Origin: an uncultured Wenzhouxiangella sp.
Lineage (GTDB): Bacteria > Pseudomonadota > Gammaproteobacteria > Xanthomonadales > Wenzhouxiangellaceae
Reading direction: 5' to 3'
Length of the DNA: 64,000 nt
Assembly (NCBI GenBank): GCA_913057195.1
Contig: CAJXNL010000002.1
Span: 1-64,000, forward strand
Each line of letters opens with the position of its first letter. Position 1 is the first letter of the stretch. Positions 46,484 to 55,950 of the stretch are shown here, piece after piece. The notes below the pieces were generated by a model. That model made no database searches. It was not told the DNA's origin and saw nothing but the letters and a program-made list of their open reading frames with translations. A program made the position numbers and the translations under genes.

Positions 46484-47161
46484 TCAGCGGCAAAACGGCC
46501 AGATCTGATACCAGCGTCTGCAGTGGAATTCGTCTTGGCAACTTTGTAATTGACTGCGGTATTGTGCGGCTCGACGTTCAACTTTTCGAGCGATGGCCTG
46601 GAGCGTGCTCTTTCGCTGCCATGATCCTCGTTGATAACCGCCATGGCCTTCGTGATAGGCCAGGTACAGGTTGTAGGCGTCATCTTTTCTAAGTTTTAAA
46701 CGCCGGTGACTGACGTCGTTATACCAACCGATAAAATCCACGGCATCTGAAAAGCTCGACCGCCGGGCAAACATCTGATTGGTGGCGTCCATGTAGTCTT
46801 GCCAGGCCGGGTCTTGCGCCTGCGCATAACCTTTGGCTGAAGACGGGCGTCGCCACGGTATAAAACCCAACAGCCGTGTGCGCTCTGGGCGGACGCCGGC
46901 CCGAAACGAGGACTCCTGCTGAACAAACGCCATTTGTAGCCAAATCGGCGTGCCCCAGCGTCGCTGAGAATCCAAAGTGTGGTCATACCATTTGGGGTAC
47001 TGACGAAAGATTTGGCACAGGTTATCTTGCTGCTTGGGCGGGGTGGCCGCGCAGGCGGTCAGCAGGACCGCCAGCGCCACCAAAGACAGGGCCTTGGACA
47101 CCGTTCGAATGAGGGGCCACGGAGCCGGTGCCGTGGTGAAACCCAAGCGTCGATGTTCCAT
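46484..47161 (-). CDS. Lipoprotein with SLT transglycosylase-like domain
   Basis: This protein of about 225 residues has a lipobox LTAC preceded by a hydrophobic signal. The body contains QMAFVQQESSFRAG, where the Glu matches the catalytic Glu of soluble lytic transglycosylases, and LYLAYHEGHGGYQRGSW, a typical SLT second half. It would cut peptidoglycan glycan strands from a membrane-anchored position. ATG 47161 is chosen because GAGG lies six bases upstream; ATG 47179 has none. Several Cys near the C-terminus (QSCQDEFHCRRW) may form disulfides. Confidence 0.85.
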   Translation of the reverse strand: MEHRRLGFTTAPAPWPLIRTVSKALSLVALAVLLTACAATPPKQQDNLCQIFRQYPKWYDHTLDSQRRWGTPIWLQMAFVQQESSFRAGVRPERTRLLGFIPWRRPSSAKGYAQAQDPAWQDYMDATNQMFARRSSFSDAVDFIGWYNDVSHRRLKLRKDDAYNLYLAYHEGHGGYQRGSWQRKSTLQAIARKVERRAAQYRSQLQSCQDEFHCRRWYQIWPFCR

Positions 47162-47183
47162 CCCCCACCTCTTGGTCATGTGC

Positions 47184-48233
47184 TTAGTTCAATAGATTGC
47201 CCGAGTTCAGTAGAATTCTCAAGCCCAATCCAGCCACACGTTCTTTGCCCGTGAGGTCTCGATCGAGTTGCCTGACGCCGCCATGCACTGAGACCATGTT
47301 GTGCAACTCATAGCGGGCAGCCAAGGCAAAGTACTCGCCATCATTGGCGTTGTTGTCATCGCTGAACAATCCCAAGTTGGCCATGAACCGCCAGTCGCCT
47401 TGTTTGTAGCTCCCAGAGAGGAAAGTGAAGTTTCCGTTTTCCAGCCCTTCGCCTCGACGCTCATGCATGAGCGCGCCACTCCAGGCGCCTTCGCTATAGC
47501 GCGCACCCAGTTTCAGTGCGTCTCGATCATCGGGACCACCCTCGTAGCCACTGGCATCCAAATAAGCCCCAATCAGCTCAATGGGGCCTGCCGGCAGCCG
47601 GATCGATGCGGAGGTTAAGTGGTCATCATCGCCTGTGGCATCCGAGGCGACCTCATCGTCCAGCGAGGCCATCACTCGAATCGAGGCCCCGCCAAAGTTT
47701 TGGCGATAAGTCACCGAGCGATCAAATTGTGCGCCGTGGCCCAGGGCACCACCGGATCGCCCGCCGTTGCCACGTGCTTGTAAGAAGGTGGCGTTGAGGG
47801 GATCCCAGCCCAGGCCGGCAGCCTTGTAGGCGGTTTGGATCCGACCGGCGGAAAACTCACCGACGGCGGTATCAATTCCGGCATACACTTGACGATTTTT
47901 TGAGTCACCGTCTTTGAGGCCCTCGGCGTCAATATTAAATCCGACGTGGACGAAGGCGCGTGTCTGCGCGCCAATTGGATGGCTGCCATTGATAAAGAGA
48001 CCGCCCCAATTGAGGGTGTTGGGTTTGCCAGCGCCCCAGCCGTCGGTGATGTCGAATCCGTCGGTGCCGGCAGCGTCGGCCGCATTCCCATCGACATAAA
48101 CCCACTCGGGTTGGACGCGCAATAAGAGGCTGAACTCACTGCCATCATCGGTCGACTGAGCCAGCAGTGGCATCGCACAAAGCAAAGAAAAGGCCCCAAA
48201 AATAGGGGCCGTAAGACGGGGAGATAATTTCAC
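47184..48233 (-). CDS. Outer membrane porin
   Basis: This 349-residue protein has a signal peptide ending MPLLAQS. Alternating-hydrophobicity strands and aromatic girdles run throughout (GLFINGSHPIGAQTRAFVHV, RQVYAGIDTAVGEFSAGR, WRFMANLGLFSDDNNAND). The pattern with an R-Q-V-Y-A-G-I motif resembles general trimeric porins of Gram-negatives. It is unusual in ending NSGNLLN rather than Phe. It is the third gene of an apparent run SQR - small membrane protein - porin - SLT lipoprotein, with gaps of 22-40 bases. Substrate is unknown. Confidence 0.82.
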   Translation of the reverse strand: MKLSPRLTAPIFGAFSLLCAMPLLAQSTDDGSEFSLLLRVQPEWVYVDGNAADAAGTDGFDITDGWGAGKPNTLNWGGLFINGSHPIGAQTRAFVHVGFNIDAEGLKDGDSKNRQVYAGIDTAVGEFSAGRIQTAYKAAGLGWDPLNATFLQARGNGGRSGGALGHGAQFDRSVTYRQNFGGASIRVMASLDDEVASDATGDDDHLTSASIRLPAGPIELIGAYLDASGYEGGPDDRDALKLGARYSEGAWSGALMHERRGEGLENGNFTFLSGSYKQGDWRFMANLGLFSDDNNANDGEYFALAARYELHNMVSVHGGVRQLDRDLTGKERVAGLGLRILLNSGNLLN

Positions 48234-48268
48234 GTTCGAGTCCTTAATGTTTCAGATTTATAACAAAC

Positions 48269-48601
48269 CTATTTTAGCAAGCTTGCCAGGGGCAGTGACA
48301 GAATAAAGCCCGCAACGCCGACGCCCAGTGACATGCCCGCCAGCAATACCCAGTCAATGATGCGGCTGAAGTCGGCAAACGTCGATTGGGTCAGCATTGG
48401 GCCTGAGACAAACGCCACGACCATGGCGGCCACCCCAATGATCAAAGCCCACCGACGCGCTTTGGCGTGCCCAAAGCTGCCCCTGTGTAAGCCGTAAGCA
48501 GTGGCGAGCACATCCACGGCCACCAGGCCAATAAAAAATGGAAGCAATGGGCGGAATGTTTCCAGCAGCACGGCCAGAATGCCCCCGAGGGAAAAAGCCA
48601 T
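48269..48601 (-). CDS. Small integral membrane protein (DUF5368-like)
   Basis: This 110-residue protein has three hydrophobic segments: LLPFFIGLVAVDVLATAYGL, WALIIGVAAMVVAFVSG and IDWVLLAGMSLGVGVAGFIL. It lies 40 bases after the sulfide:quinone oxidoreductase gene on the same strand. Small proteins of this kind (DUF5368) are found next to sulfide-oxidising flavoproteins, so a membrane partner or anchor role is a guess from context. I cannot confirm the family without a search. Confidence 0.7.
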   Translation of the reverse strand: MAFSLGGILAVLLETFRPLLPFFIGLVAVDVLATAYGLHRGSFGHAKARRWALIIGVAAMVVAFVSGPMLTQSTFADFSRIIDWVLLAGMSLGVGVAGFILSLPLASLLK

Positions 48602-48641
48602 ATCAATCTCCTAATCAATCAAATGCATTCGCGCATCGCGG

Positions 48642-49979
48642 TTAGACTCGGCCACGCAGCATGGCGTTGTAAGCTGAGTGCAGCATCCGGTCTTTCAGCA
48701 TCCACGGGAACCAGTGCTTTTCATGTGGGTTAATGAAGGGAAACGATGGAACCATATCCAGCGCATAGTCAAACTCGACCAGGATGGCCTCGCCTTTGCG
48801 CGTGACCAATGGGCAGGACGTGTAGCCTGTGTAGCGGGCTGCAAATTCGCGATTGGCAATCGACGACACCAAATTAGAGACCGCCACCGGAACTTGCGCT
48901 TTGACGCTGGCCGCGGTTTTTCCAATCGGTGTGCCAACGCAGTCGCCGGACCCGAACACATTGGTGAACCGGGGATGTTGAAGGGTGTATTGATCCACCT
49001 CCATCCAGTGCCCCGCAGCGAATGATCCGCTTTGCCATGCCAACTCGGAATTGGCCAGTGGCTCAGGCGATTGCATCGGCGGGACGACATGAATGAAATC
49101 GTAATCGATTCGCTCATTGCCGTTGGGTGTTGCAAACGTGGCGCGTTTGAGCTCGGGCTCAATGCCCACCAAGGGGTGATCCCACTGCAAGGTGATGCCG
49201 CGGCTTGGGAGTTCCTCTTTCAAGAACTCATTGATGTCTGGTTGAGAAAACAATTTTTGCCCGGGCGGGGTGTAATACATCTCACCGCGGTCACGTGTGC
49301 CTTTGCGTTCAAACAAATCCTCAGTCAACATGGTGACTTTCAAAGGTGCGCCGGCACATTTAACCGGTCCTTGGGCGCGGGTGAACAGGCCCACGCCACC
49401 TTGGTCAGTGTATTGATCAATCATGGCCCAGGTGCGTGCGGCATAGTCGGGTTTGTCGTAGACACAGCCAATGCCCATTTGTCCAATTAAATCGGGCGAC
49501 ATCCCCTCGACCGCGTCGTAGTTGACTTGCAATCCGGTGGTGACCATCAAATAGTCATAATTGATGCGCTGTCCGGCATCGGTCACGACCGCATTCGCAC
49601 TGGGGTCAAATTCAGCCACCCGGGCCTGGATCCAGTCGACGCCGTCGGGCATGTAGCGAGCGTTTTGGTCCATGACTTTTTGTGGCTTCCAAATTCCGGT
49701 CGCCACCAAGGTCAGGCCCGGTTGATAAATGTGCTCCACCCGCGAATCGATGATGGTGATCTTCGCGCCATTCAGTTCCCGTGAGAGCCGATTGGCAGCA
49801 TCCAAACCTGCGGCACCCGCCCCAACGATGACAATGTGGGCACTCGTTTGGACCGCTGCATGACTGGATGGGCTGGTCAGAACGCCGCCGCCCGCGGTCG
49901 CTGCCAAACCAAGGCCAGAGGCCTGTAGAAATTTTCGTCGACCGGGATTGATGCGCGTGGATTTAGATTGCTGCGACAT
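48642..49979 (-). CDS. sqr: Tat-exported type II sulfide:quinone oxidoreductase
   Basis: This 445-residue FAD enzyme oxidises sulfide and passes electrons to quinone. A twin-arginine signal (GRRKFLQASG) precedes the FAD site IVIVGAGAAGLDAANRL. Cys208 in PVKCAGAP and Cys389 in YTSCPLVTRKGE align with the redox cysteines of mitochondrial SQOR, and the end NAMLRGRV also matches that type II group. Cys172 in GIGCVYD is an extra one. The Tat signal suggests a periplasmic location, whereas most SQRs face the cytoplasm or lack signals. It heads an operon with the small membrane protein and porin. Confidence 0.88.
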   Translation of the reverse strand: MSQQSKSTRINPGRRKFLQASGLGLAATAGGGVLTSPSSHAAVQTSAHIVIVGAGAAGLDAANRLSRELNGAKITIIDSRVEHIYQPGLTLVATGIWKPQKVMDQNARYMPDGVDWIQARVAEFDPSANAVVTDAGQRINYDYLMVTTGLQVNYDAVEGMSPDLIGQMGIGCVYDKPDYAARTWAMIDQYTDQGGVGLFTRAQGPVKCAGAPLKVTMLTEDLFERKGTRDRGEMYYTPPGQKLFSQPDINEFLKEELPSRGITLQWDHPLVGIEPELKRATFATPNGNERIDYDFIHVVPPMQSPEPLANSELAWQSGSFAAGHWMEVDQYTLQHPRFTNVFGSGDCVGTPIGKTAASVKAQVPVAVSNLVSSIANREFAARYTGYTSCPLVTRKGEAILVEFDYALDMVPSFPFINPHEKHWFPWMLKDRMLHSAYNAMLRGRV

Positions 49980-50121
49980 GAATTCTCCTCGCCTTCAGGG
50001 CTGATCTATGCTTTCACGTAACCTTCACATTGGCCCCAGTGTATAAGTTTTGGCACATGTACGCAAATGCCACCCGCGCAATGAACTTGAGGGGGGGCAG
50101 CGCGACGCCTGTGGGCGAGGC

Positions 50122-51348
50122 TTAAAACAACCGGCGCGTTTTGATGGTGGCCGGGATGGCTTCCAAGGCTTTTAAAAGGCCGGCGGCGTCCTGGGTTTCC
50201 ACATCCATCACCACATAGCCTGTTTCGCCTTGTGTTTGGAGGTATTGGGCCGCGATGTTGATCGATTGATCGGTGATGGCGGTGTTGATCGCTTGCAAGA
50301 CACCAGGCTCATTTCGATGGATGTGCATAATCCGCTGGGTGCCGGCGTGATCGGGCAGGGCCACCTCGGGGAAATTCACCGCACCCATGGTCGATCCGTT
50401 GTCGGAGTATCGGATCAACTTCTCAGTCACATCGCGGGCAATGTTTTCTTGAGCCTCTTGCGTGCTGCCACCGATGTGGGGGGTCAGAAGGACATTGCTC
50501 AGCCCTCGCAAGGGGCTTTCAAAAACATCGTTTGTGCTGGTGGGTTCGCTTGGAAACACGTCAATCGCGGCGGACGCCAAATGACCCTCCACCAACGCTG
50601 ACCGCAGGGCATCCAGATCAACAACGCGGCCTCGTGACGCGTTGACCAAGTGGGCGCCAGGGCGCATTTGTAAAAGCTTGTCTCGATCGATTAAGTGTTC
50701 TGTCTCGGGGGTGTCGGGCACGTGCAGACTCACAACATCGCTCTGGCGCAGTAGGTCCTCTAGACTGGGGTGAGGTTGGGCGTTGCCCAGAGGCAACTTC
50801 GAAACGATGTCGTGATAATGCACTTGCATACCCAGCCCCTCGGCAAGGATGCCCAACTGGGTGCCAATGTGGCCATAGCCCACAATGCCCAGAGATTTGC
50901 CTCGGACCTCATGGGACCGGTGCGCGGTCTTCAACCAGCGGCCCTGGTGCGCTGATGCGTTTTTCTCTGGGATGCCACGCATCAGCATGATGATCTCAGC
51001 CAAGACCAGCTCTGCGACGGAACGGGTGTTGGCATACGGCGCGTTGAAAACGGGAACGCCGAGTCGGCTGGCGGCGGCCAGGTCCACCTGGTCGGTGCCG
51101 ATACAGAAGCATCCAATGCCAGTGAGTTTGTGCGCCATGGCAAGCGTGGCTTGGGTCAACTGCGTTCGTGAGCGGATGCCTAAAAAATGGACATCCCCAA
51201 TTTGCTCTGCCAGCGCACCCGCCTCAACCGCTTGATCGATGCGTTGGATGTTGGTGTATCCGGCGGCGCGCAGGTGCTTGTCGGCATCCGGATGAACGCC
51301 TTCAAGCAGTAAAAACCGAATTTTTTCTTTGGACAGAGACAGCGCCAT
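50122..51348 (-). CDS. serA: D-3-phosphoglycerate dehydrogenase
   Basis: This 408-residue enzyme carries out the first step of serine synthesis. The substrate domain (IRFLLLEGVHPDA) is followed by the NAD domain with GIVGYGHIGTQLG, the catalytic Arg in NASRGRVVD and His in TPHIGGSTQEAQ, and a C-terminal ACT domain (about 335-408) for serine feedback. It matches E. coli SerA in architecture and length. ATG 51348 has AGGA five bases upstream; ATG 51354 is too close to it. Confidence 0.96.
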   Translation of the reverse strand: MALSLSKEKIRFLLLEGVHPDADKHLRAAGYTNIQRIDQAVEAGALAEQIGDVHFLGIRSRTQLTQATLAMAHKLTGIGCFCIGTDQVDLAAASRLGVPVFNAPYANTRSVAELVLAEIIMLMRGIPEKNASAHQGRWLKTAHRSHEVRGKSLGIVGYGHIGTQLGILAEGLGMQVHYHDIVSKLPLGNAQPHPSLEDLLRQSDVVSLHVPDTPETEHLIDRDKLLQMRPGAHLVNASRGRVVDLDALRSALVEGHLASAAIDVFPSEPTSTNDVFESPLRGLSNVLLTPHIGGSTQEAQENIARDVTEKLIRYSDNGSTMGAVNFPEVALPDHAGTQRIMHIHRNEPGVLQAINTAITDQSINIAAQYLQTQGETGYVVMDVETQDAAGLLKALEAIPATIKTRRLF

Positions 51349-51541
51349 GGGCATCCTGTGGGTGTCATTCTTGGCCTCGATTATGGCAGGTTATCGGCCC
51401 CGGGTGAGCTCAGCTGGCCCGTGTGGTCACAAAATTCGGTATATTGAGATTGGTTGAGGGTCCAAGTCGCCTCTCACCCACCCCAAATGGCGCCGGCTTC
51501 AGCCGGTTGGCCATCAACCGTTGATGCAAGGACAGTTCGAG

Positions 51542-53575
51542 ATGAAGTTTTTCAACCCCCTGATGTTTGTTGCCAAAGCCGTGGGTGTGCTGGCGCTGAG
51601 CTGCTCGGTGGCCGTTGCCCAAGGCATGACCCTCAAAGACATTGCCAAACTGGAACAAATTGGGCAGGTGGCCATCAGCCCGACCAACGACGCGGTGGCC
51701 ATCACGCAGATTGTCCCTCGCCAGGTGGGCGTTGATGACGATGGACGCGCATGGAGCGAGCTCTATGTGGTCGATGGCGACGGTGTGAAGCACCCCTATG
51801 TGACGGGTGAGGTCAACGTCTCATCCATTGGTTGGACCCCCGATGGACAAATGGTGACGTTTTTGGCCAAGCGTGAGGGGGATGAGCACACGCGTCTATA
51901 CGGAATCTCGACTCAAGGGGGTGAGGCGCGGGTGCTGGCCGAGCCCAATGGCGCGGTGCGTGGCTACAGTTTCTCGCCCGATGGCGCGCAAGTGGCGCTG
52001 ATTGTGGCGCCGCCAGAGCCTGATGAGCTCAGTGAACTCAAAGACCAAGGCTTTAATCAAATCATCTTTGAAGAGCAGTGGCGGTCGAACCTTTTGGAGA
52101 TTCATACGCTGGGCGCTCAAAGCGAGGTGCTGGAAATAGAGGGTTCGGTTCAGCAAGTGCAATGGTCACCAGCGGGGGATCGCCTGGCGATCTCGGTCAC
52201 GCCAAGACAGCTGGTGGACGACACGCTGATGTTTCAAAAAATTCGCATCGTGTCGCCCGATGGCACGCCGATGGGTCGGATTGATAATCCAGGCAAGCTG
52301 GGCGCGATGGCTTGGAGCCCATCAGGAGAGCATCTGGCGTTTTTAGGCACCACTGTTCAACGCGATCCGAGGGAGGGTCGACTGTTGGTCGCCGGCAAAA
52401 ACGGTGGCGCGTTCACTGAATTGATGCCGGGCTTGGAGGGCCATGTTTGGCATCTTGACTGGCACGGCGACGAGATCGTGTTCGTCAGTTTTGAGGGCGT
52501 TGAAACGCGTTTGGCAAGCATCCGTCCCAATGGCGACAATGCGCGGACACTGGTGCAGCTTGGTGATCTGGTCTTTCAGGACTTGAGCGTCAACAGCGCC
52601 GGTGAGATGGCCCTGGTGGCCACACGCCCAACACATCCCCGTGAGCTCTACCGATGGAGTGAGGGGGCCTCAGTGCCGCAGCGGATAACCAACTCCAATG
52701 CGTGGTTGGCGGATGTGGATTTGGCTCGCCAGTCGGTGGTGGAGTATCAGGCGGACGACGGCTTGAGATTGGAGGGGCTGTTGATTTGGCCGCTGGGCTA
52801 CGAAGCAGGTGAGCGGTACCCTCTGATTCTCGGTGTGCACGGGGGTCCAGAGGCCCATTACTCGAATGGGTGGCTGACCAGCTATGCGCTTCCCGGTCAG
52901 GTGGCTGCCGCCGAGGGCTATTTCATGTTTTATCCCAATTACCGCGGCTCGACAGGGCGTGGTGTGGAGTTCACGTTAAGCTCTCAAGGCGCACCGGCCG
53001 CCGAGGAGTTCAGTGATTTAATTGATGGGGTTGATCATCTGATCGAGCAGGGCTGGGTCGACGGTGATCGCGTTGGGATCACAGGCGGCTCATATGGTGG
53101 CTACGCCACCGCTTGGGGCGCGACGTATTACACCGAGCGCTTTGCAGCGGCCGTGATGAATGTTGGTCTGTCTGACAAGATCGCCATGTTGGGGACTTCG
53201 GATATTGCTCAAGAGCTGTATCTCGTTCACTACTTGACCTGGCCTTGGGAGGATTGGGAGCTTTACCGCAAAGCAAGTCCGATTTACTATGCCGACCAGG
53301 CCGACACGCCCATTTTGATCATGCATGGGGCGGCAGACCCTCGGGTCGATCCCACTCAGTCTAGGATTTTGTACCGATATTTGGTCTTGCAAGAGGATCC
53401 GCCACCCACTCGTTTGGTGCTCTATCCTGGCGAGGGGCATGGCAATCAGCGGGCCGCCTCCCGTTGGGACTACAGCTTGCGGCTGATGCGCTGGATGAAT
53501 CACTATCTGAAAGGGCCGGGCGGCGAACCACCGCCGCATGCGATTGATTACGGACTGGATGCCCGTGGCGATTGA
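51542..53575 (+). CDS. Secreted S9-family (prolyl oligopeptidase/DPP-like) peptidase
   Basis: This 677-residue protein has a signal peptide ending SVAVAQ. A beta-propeller (about 35-390) carries PD40-like repeats (YSFSPDGAQVALIV, QWSPAGDRLAISV, AWSPSGEHLAFLG). The C-terminal alpha/beta hydrolase domain has GGSYGGYA (nucleophile Ser), DPRVDPTQS (Asp) and GEGHGNQ (His). It likely trims peptides in the periplasm or outside. ATG 51542 has AAGGA nine bases upstream; ATG 51524 is the alternative. Its end overlaps the thioesterase start. Confidence 0.93.
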   Translation: MKFFNPLMFVAKAVGVLALSCSVAVAQGMTLKDIAKLEQIGQVAISPTNDAVAITQIVPRQVGVDDDGRAWSELYVVDGDGVKHPYVTGEVNVSSIGWTPDGQMVTFLAKREGDEHTRLYGISTQGGEARVLAEPNGAVRGYSFSPDGAQVALIVAPPEPDELSELKDQGFNQIIFEEQWRSNLLEIHTLGAQSEVLEIEGSVQQVQWSPAGDRLAISVTPRQLVDDTLMFQKIRIVSPDGTPMGRIDNPGKLGAMAWSPSGEHLAFLGTTVQRDPREGRLLVAGKNGGAFTELMPGLEGHVWHLDWHGDEIVFVSFEGVETRLASIRPNGDNARTLVQLGDLVFQDLSVNSAGEMALVATRPTHPRELYRWSEGASVPQRITNSNAWLADVDLARQSVVEYQADDGLRLEGLLIWPLGYEAGERYPLILGVHGGPEAHYSNGWLTSYALPGQVAAAEGYFMFYPNYRGSTGRGVEFTLSSQGAPAAEEFSDLIDGVDHLIEQGWVDGDRVGITGGSYGGYATAWGATYYTERFAAAVMNVGLSDKIAMLGTSDIAQELYLVHYLTWPWEDWELYRKASPIYYADQADTPILIMHGAADPRVDPTQSRILYRYLVLQEDPPPTRLVLYPGEGHGNQRAASRWDYSLRLMRWMNHYLKGPGGEPPPHAIDYGLDARGD

Positions 53576-54008
53576 GGTGGATGACAAGCAAGGGCTATTG
53601 GATCGCCTCAATCGCTCATCAAAAAATACGCTCATGGAGACCCTGGGCATCGTCTACACCGATGCTGGGCCGGGATTTCTAGAGGCGAGCATGCCCGTGA
53701 ATGCGAGCGTCCATCAACCGATGGGTATTTTGCACGGTGGAGCCACGGCGGCGCTGGCTGAATCAGTGGGCAGTGCCGCCTCTGCTCTTTTACTGGATCT
53801 TGAGACGCACTATCCGGTGGGTCTTGAGTTGTCCATCAATCACATTCGATCGTTGCAATCTGGAAAGGTCGTTGCGCGCGCAGAGATCGTCCATCAAGGC
53901 CGCAGCACTCACTTGTGGAATATCGCTATTGTGGATGAGTCGAAGCGTCAGATGGCGTGGGCACGTTTAAGCATGATGGTGCTGTCGCGGACGAGCAAAC
54001 CAGGCTAA
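53559..54008 (+). CDS. Hotdog-fold thioesterase (PaaI/YdiI type)
   Basis: This 149-residue protein has the hotdog pattern: PGFLEASMPVNASVHQPMGILHGG spread over residues about 45-68, where HQPMGILHGG is the acyl-CoA site, then ALAESVGS with the catalytic acid. Close relatives hydrolyse phenylacetyl-, benzoyl- or dihydroxynaphthoyl-CoA; the substrate here is unknown. The start overlaps the S9 gene by 17 bases; no strong ribosome site is seen, so coupling is likely. It converges on coaE with a 4-base overlap. Confidence 0.88.
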   Translation: MPVAIEVDDKQGLLDRLNRSSKNTLMETLGIVYTDAGPGFLEASMPVNASVHQPMGILHGGATAALAESVGSAASALLLDLETHYPVGLELSINHIRSLQSGKVVARAEIVHQGRSTHLWNIAIVDESKRQMAWARLSMMVLSRTSKPG

Positions 54009-54634
54009 CTGTTGGGCTTAAAGCGTGCCTTTAAACGCTGATCAAGCGCAATGATGCGCGCATCCAAAGTGGCGAGGTCCTGGTCATTTTCAACCACATC
54101 CGTTGCGAGCATGCGCCGTTGGTCCCGCGACGCTTGGGCCTCGATCATCTGCCGAGCAAGAGACGAATCGATCCCATCACGCTTAATCAACCGCGCCAAC
54201 TGCATGGCTTCCGGCGCATCGACGACAACGACGGCATCGGGCTTTAAGAGAGACGGGTGCTCAGCATAAAGGGGGATGACGACAACGGCATAGTCGCATT
54301 CACCATCGGGAAGCGCAGCCAGTTGGGCTTGGACTTCGGCCATGATCAAGGGATGGAGGATGGACTCTAAAGTTTGACGTTGTTTGGGATCAGAGAAAAT
54401 GATCTCTCGCAGCTTGGCCCGATCGAGCGTCAATGCCTGATTGTCATCGCGGACCAAAACCTCATCGCCCCAGTGCGCAGTGATGGCTTTGAAGCCAGGC
54501 TGGCCTGGCTCGGTCAAGCATCGCGCAATGACATCGGTGTCAATGATGCATGCCCCCAGTTGTTTAAGGCCCCCTGAGACGGCTGACTTGCCGCTGGCAA
54601 TGCCACCAGTTAAAACAACCACTGGGCAGGGCAT
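54005..54634 (-). CDS. coaE: Dephospho-CoA kinase
   Basis: This 209-residue P-loop kinase catalyses the last step of coenzyme A synthesis. The P-loop is VVLTGGIASGKSAV near the N-terminus, followed by CIIDTDVIAR and HPLIMAEVQ, both conserved in CoaE. Start ATG 54634 is preferred over TTG 54637. It is apart from its usual gammaproteobacterial neighbours pilD and yacG. Confidence 0.94.
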   Translation of the reverse strand: MPCPVVVLTGGIASGKSAVSGGLKQLGACIIDTDVIARCLTEPGQPGFKAITAHWGDEVLVRDDNQALTLDRAKLREIIFSDPKQRQTLESILHPLIMAEVQAQLAALPDGECDYAVVVIPLYAEHPSLLKPDAVVVVDAPEAMQLARLIKRDGIDSSLARQMIEAQASRDQRRMLATDVVENDQDLATLDARIIALDQRLKARFKPNS

Positions 54635-54651
54635 CAAAGCGCCTGAATGGA

Positions 54652-55794
54652 TCAGTTGTTGACGGGATAAATGCGATACACCGACCCATTTGGCGAATCG
54701 GTTACCACGTAAACGTTGTTGTCGGGACCCACTCGAACATCTCGAATTCGTCCCAACTGGCCTCGAAGGATCTCCTCTTCATGGACCACTTCACCATCTT
54801 CGAAAACCAGCCGTCGCAGCTGTTCGGTTCGCAAGCCCCCAGCGAGAAAATTTCCCTCCCATGGCCCAAAGTGTTCACCGTTGAGCTGAACCAGTCCCGA
54901 CGGCGCCAATCCTGGGGTCCAATCGACTTTTGGGTTGACCATGTCAGGGTGCTCGCGCTGGCCGTTGGCAAACTGTTCCTCAGTGCGGTAGTCACGGCCC
55001 AAAGAGACCACGGGCCAGCCGTAGTTGCTGCCTGGCTCAATGAGATTGAGTTCATCCCCGCCTCGGGGGCCATGTTCTGTTGCCCAGATGGCGCCTGTGC
55101 CTGAATCAACGATCAGGCCTTGGATGTTGCGATTGCCGTAGCTGTAAATTTCCGGCAAAGCGTCTGAATGGCCAATGAACGGGTTGTCAGCGGCAGGCTC
55201 GCCAAGTTCAGTCAATCGCAGCAATGACCCGGCGTGGTCGCTGAGATCCTGTGCTCGCGGCGGCTCGCTGCCCCGATCACCAATGCTCATCAAAAGCGTG
55301 CCATCTGGCATCCAGGCCAGCTTGGACCCATAGTGGCGGCCAGGCTGGCTGTAGCGATTTTGAACAAAGATATCCTCTACCGCCACCAATTCGTCATTCA
55401 CCAAAAAGCCTCTGGCCAATGCCGTGGCGGTGTTGTTAGAGCCGTCTGGATCTTTTTTGGCGTAAGTCATATAGACAATTTTGTTGTCTTCAAAATCAGG
55501 GTGGGGCAACACCTCGAGCAGTCCTCCCTGGCGGACGGCACTGACTTCAGGCGTGTTGGGAATGCGTTTAATGTCGCCGTCTTGGGTGATGTGATTCAGG
55601 CGTCCCTGACGCTCGGTGACCAGCATCGAGCCGTCGGGTAGAAAGGCCAAAGACCAGGGATGTTCCAATCCAGAGGCGACTTCTTCAAAGCCAATGGGTT
55701 GATACTCGGTTCTGGTGACAGTCTGAGCGCTGGCGGTGCCGATAAGCCAAGAGGTCAGCACTGTCAACAAGAGAATGGGTTTGAGTTTGTCCAT
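54652..55794 (-). CDS. PQQ-dependent soluble aldose/sugar dehydrogenase
   Basis: This 380-residue periplasmic protein has a signal peptide ending TASAQ. The six-bladed propeller of the glucose/sorbosone dehydrogenase family shows GLEHPWSLAFLPDGSMLVTER, GGLLEVLPHPDF, YSYGNRNIQGL, WATEHGPRGGDELN and YGWPVVSLG, which hold the PQQ and calcium sites. It matches E. coli YliI/Asd, which oxidises aldoses using bound PQQ. No pqq synthesis gene is in the window, but a PqqU-like receptor is. It lies 17 bases before coaE on the same strand. Confidence 0.93.
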   Translation of the reverse strand: MDKLKPILLLTVLTSWLIGTASAQTVTRTEYQPIGFEEVASGLEHPWSLAFLPDGSMLVTERQGRLNHITQDGDIKRIPNTPEVSAVRQGGLLEVLPHPDFEDNKIVYMTYAKKDPDGSNNTATALARGFLVNDELVAVEDIFVQNRYSQPGRHYGSKLAWMPDGTLLMSIGDRGSEPPRAQDLSDHAGSLLRLTELGEPAADNPFIGHSDALPEIYSYGNRNIQGLIVDSGTGAIWATEHGPRGGDELNLIEPGSNYGWPVVSLGRDYRTEEQFANGQREHPDMVNPKVDWTPGLAPSGLVQLNGEHFGPWEGNFLAGGLRTEQLRRLVFEDGEVVHEEEILRGQLGRIRDVRVGPDNNVYVVTDSPNGSVYRIYPVNN

Positions 55795-55950
55795 GATTCG
55801 CCTCCTGAGTCGATGGCTTTATTGTACGGCTAAAAATGTCCCGGTGCTGTGCGGATCCTCAAGGTGTCTTTTCAATGATCAACAAATGTGAAGCACTGGC
55901 AATGACTTAGTCATGTGCGCTAGGCTGATTGGCAGCATGGGAGGACATTC

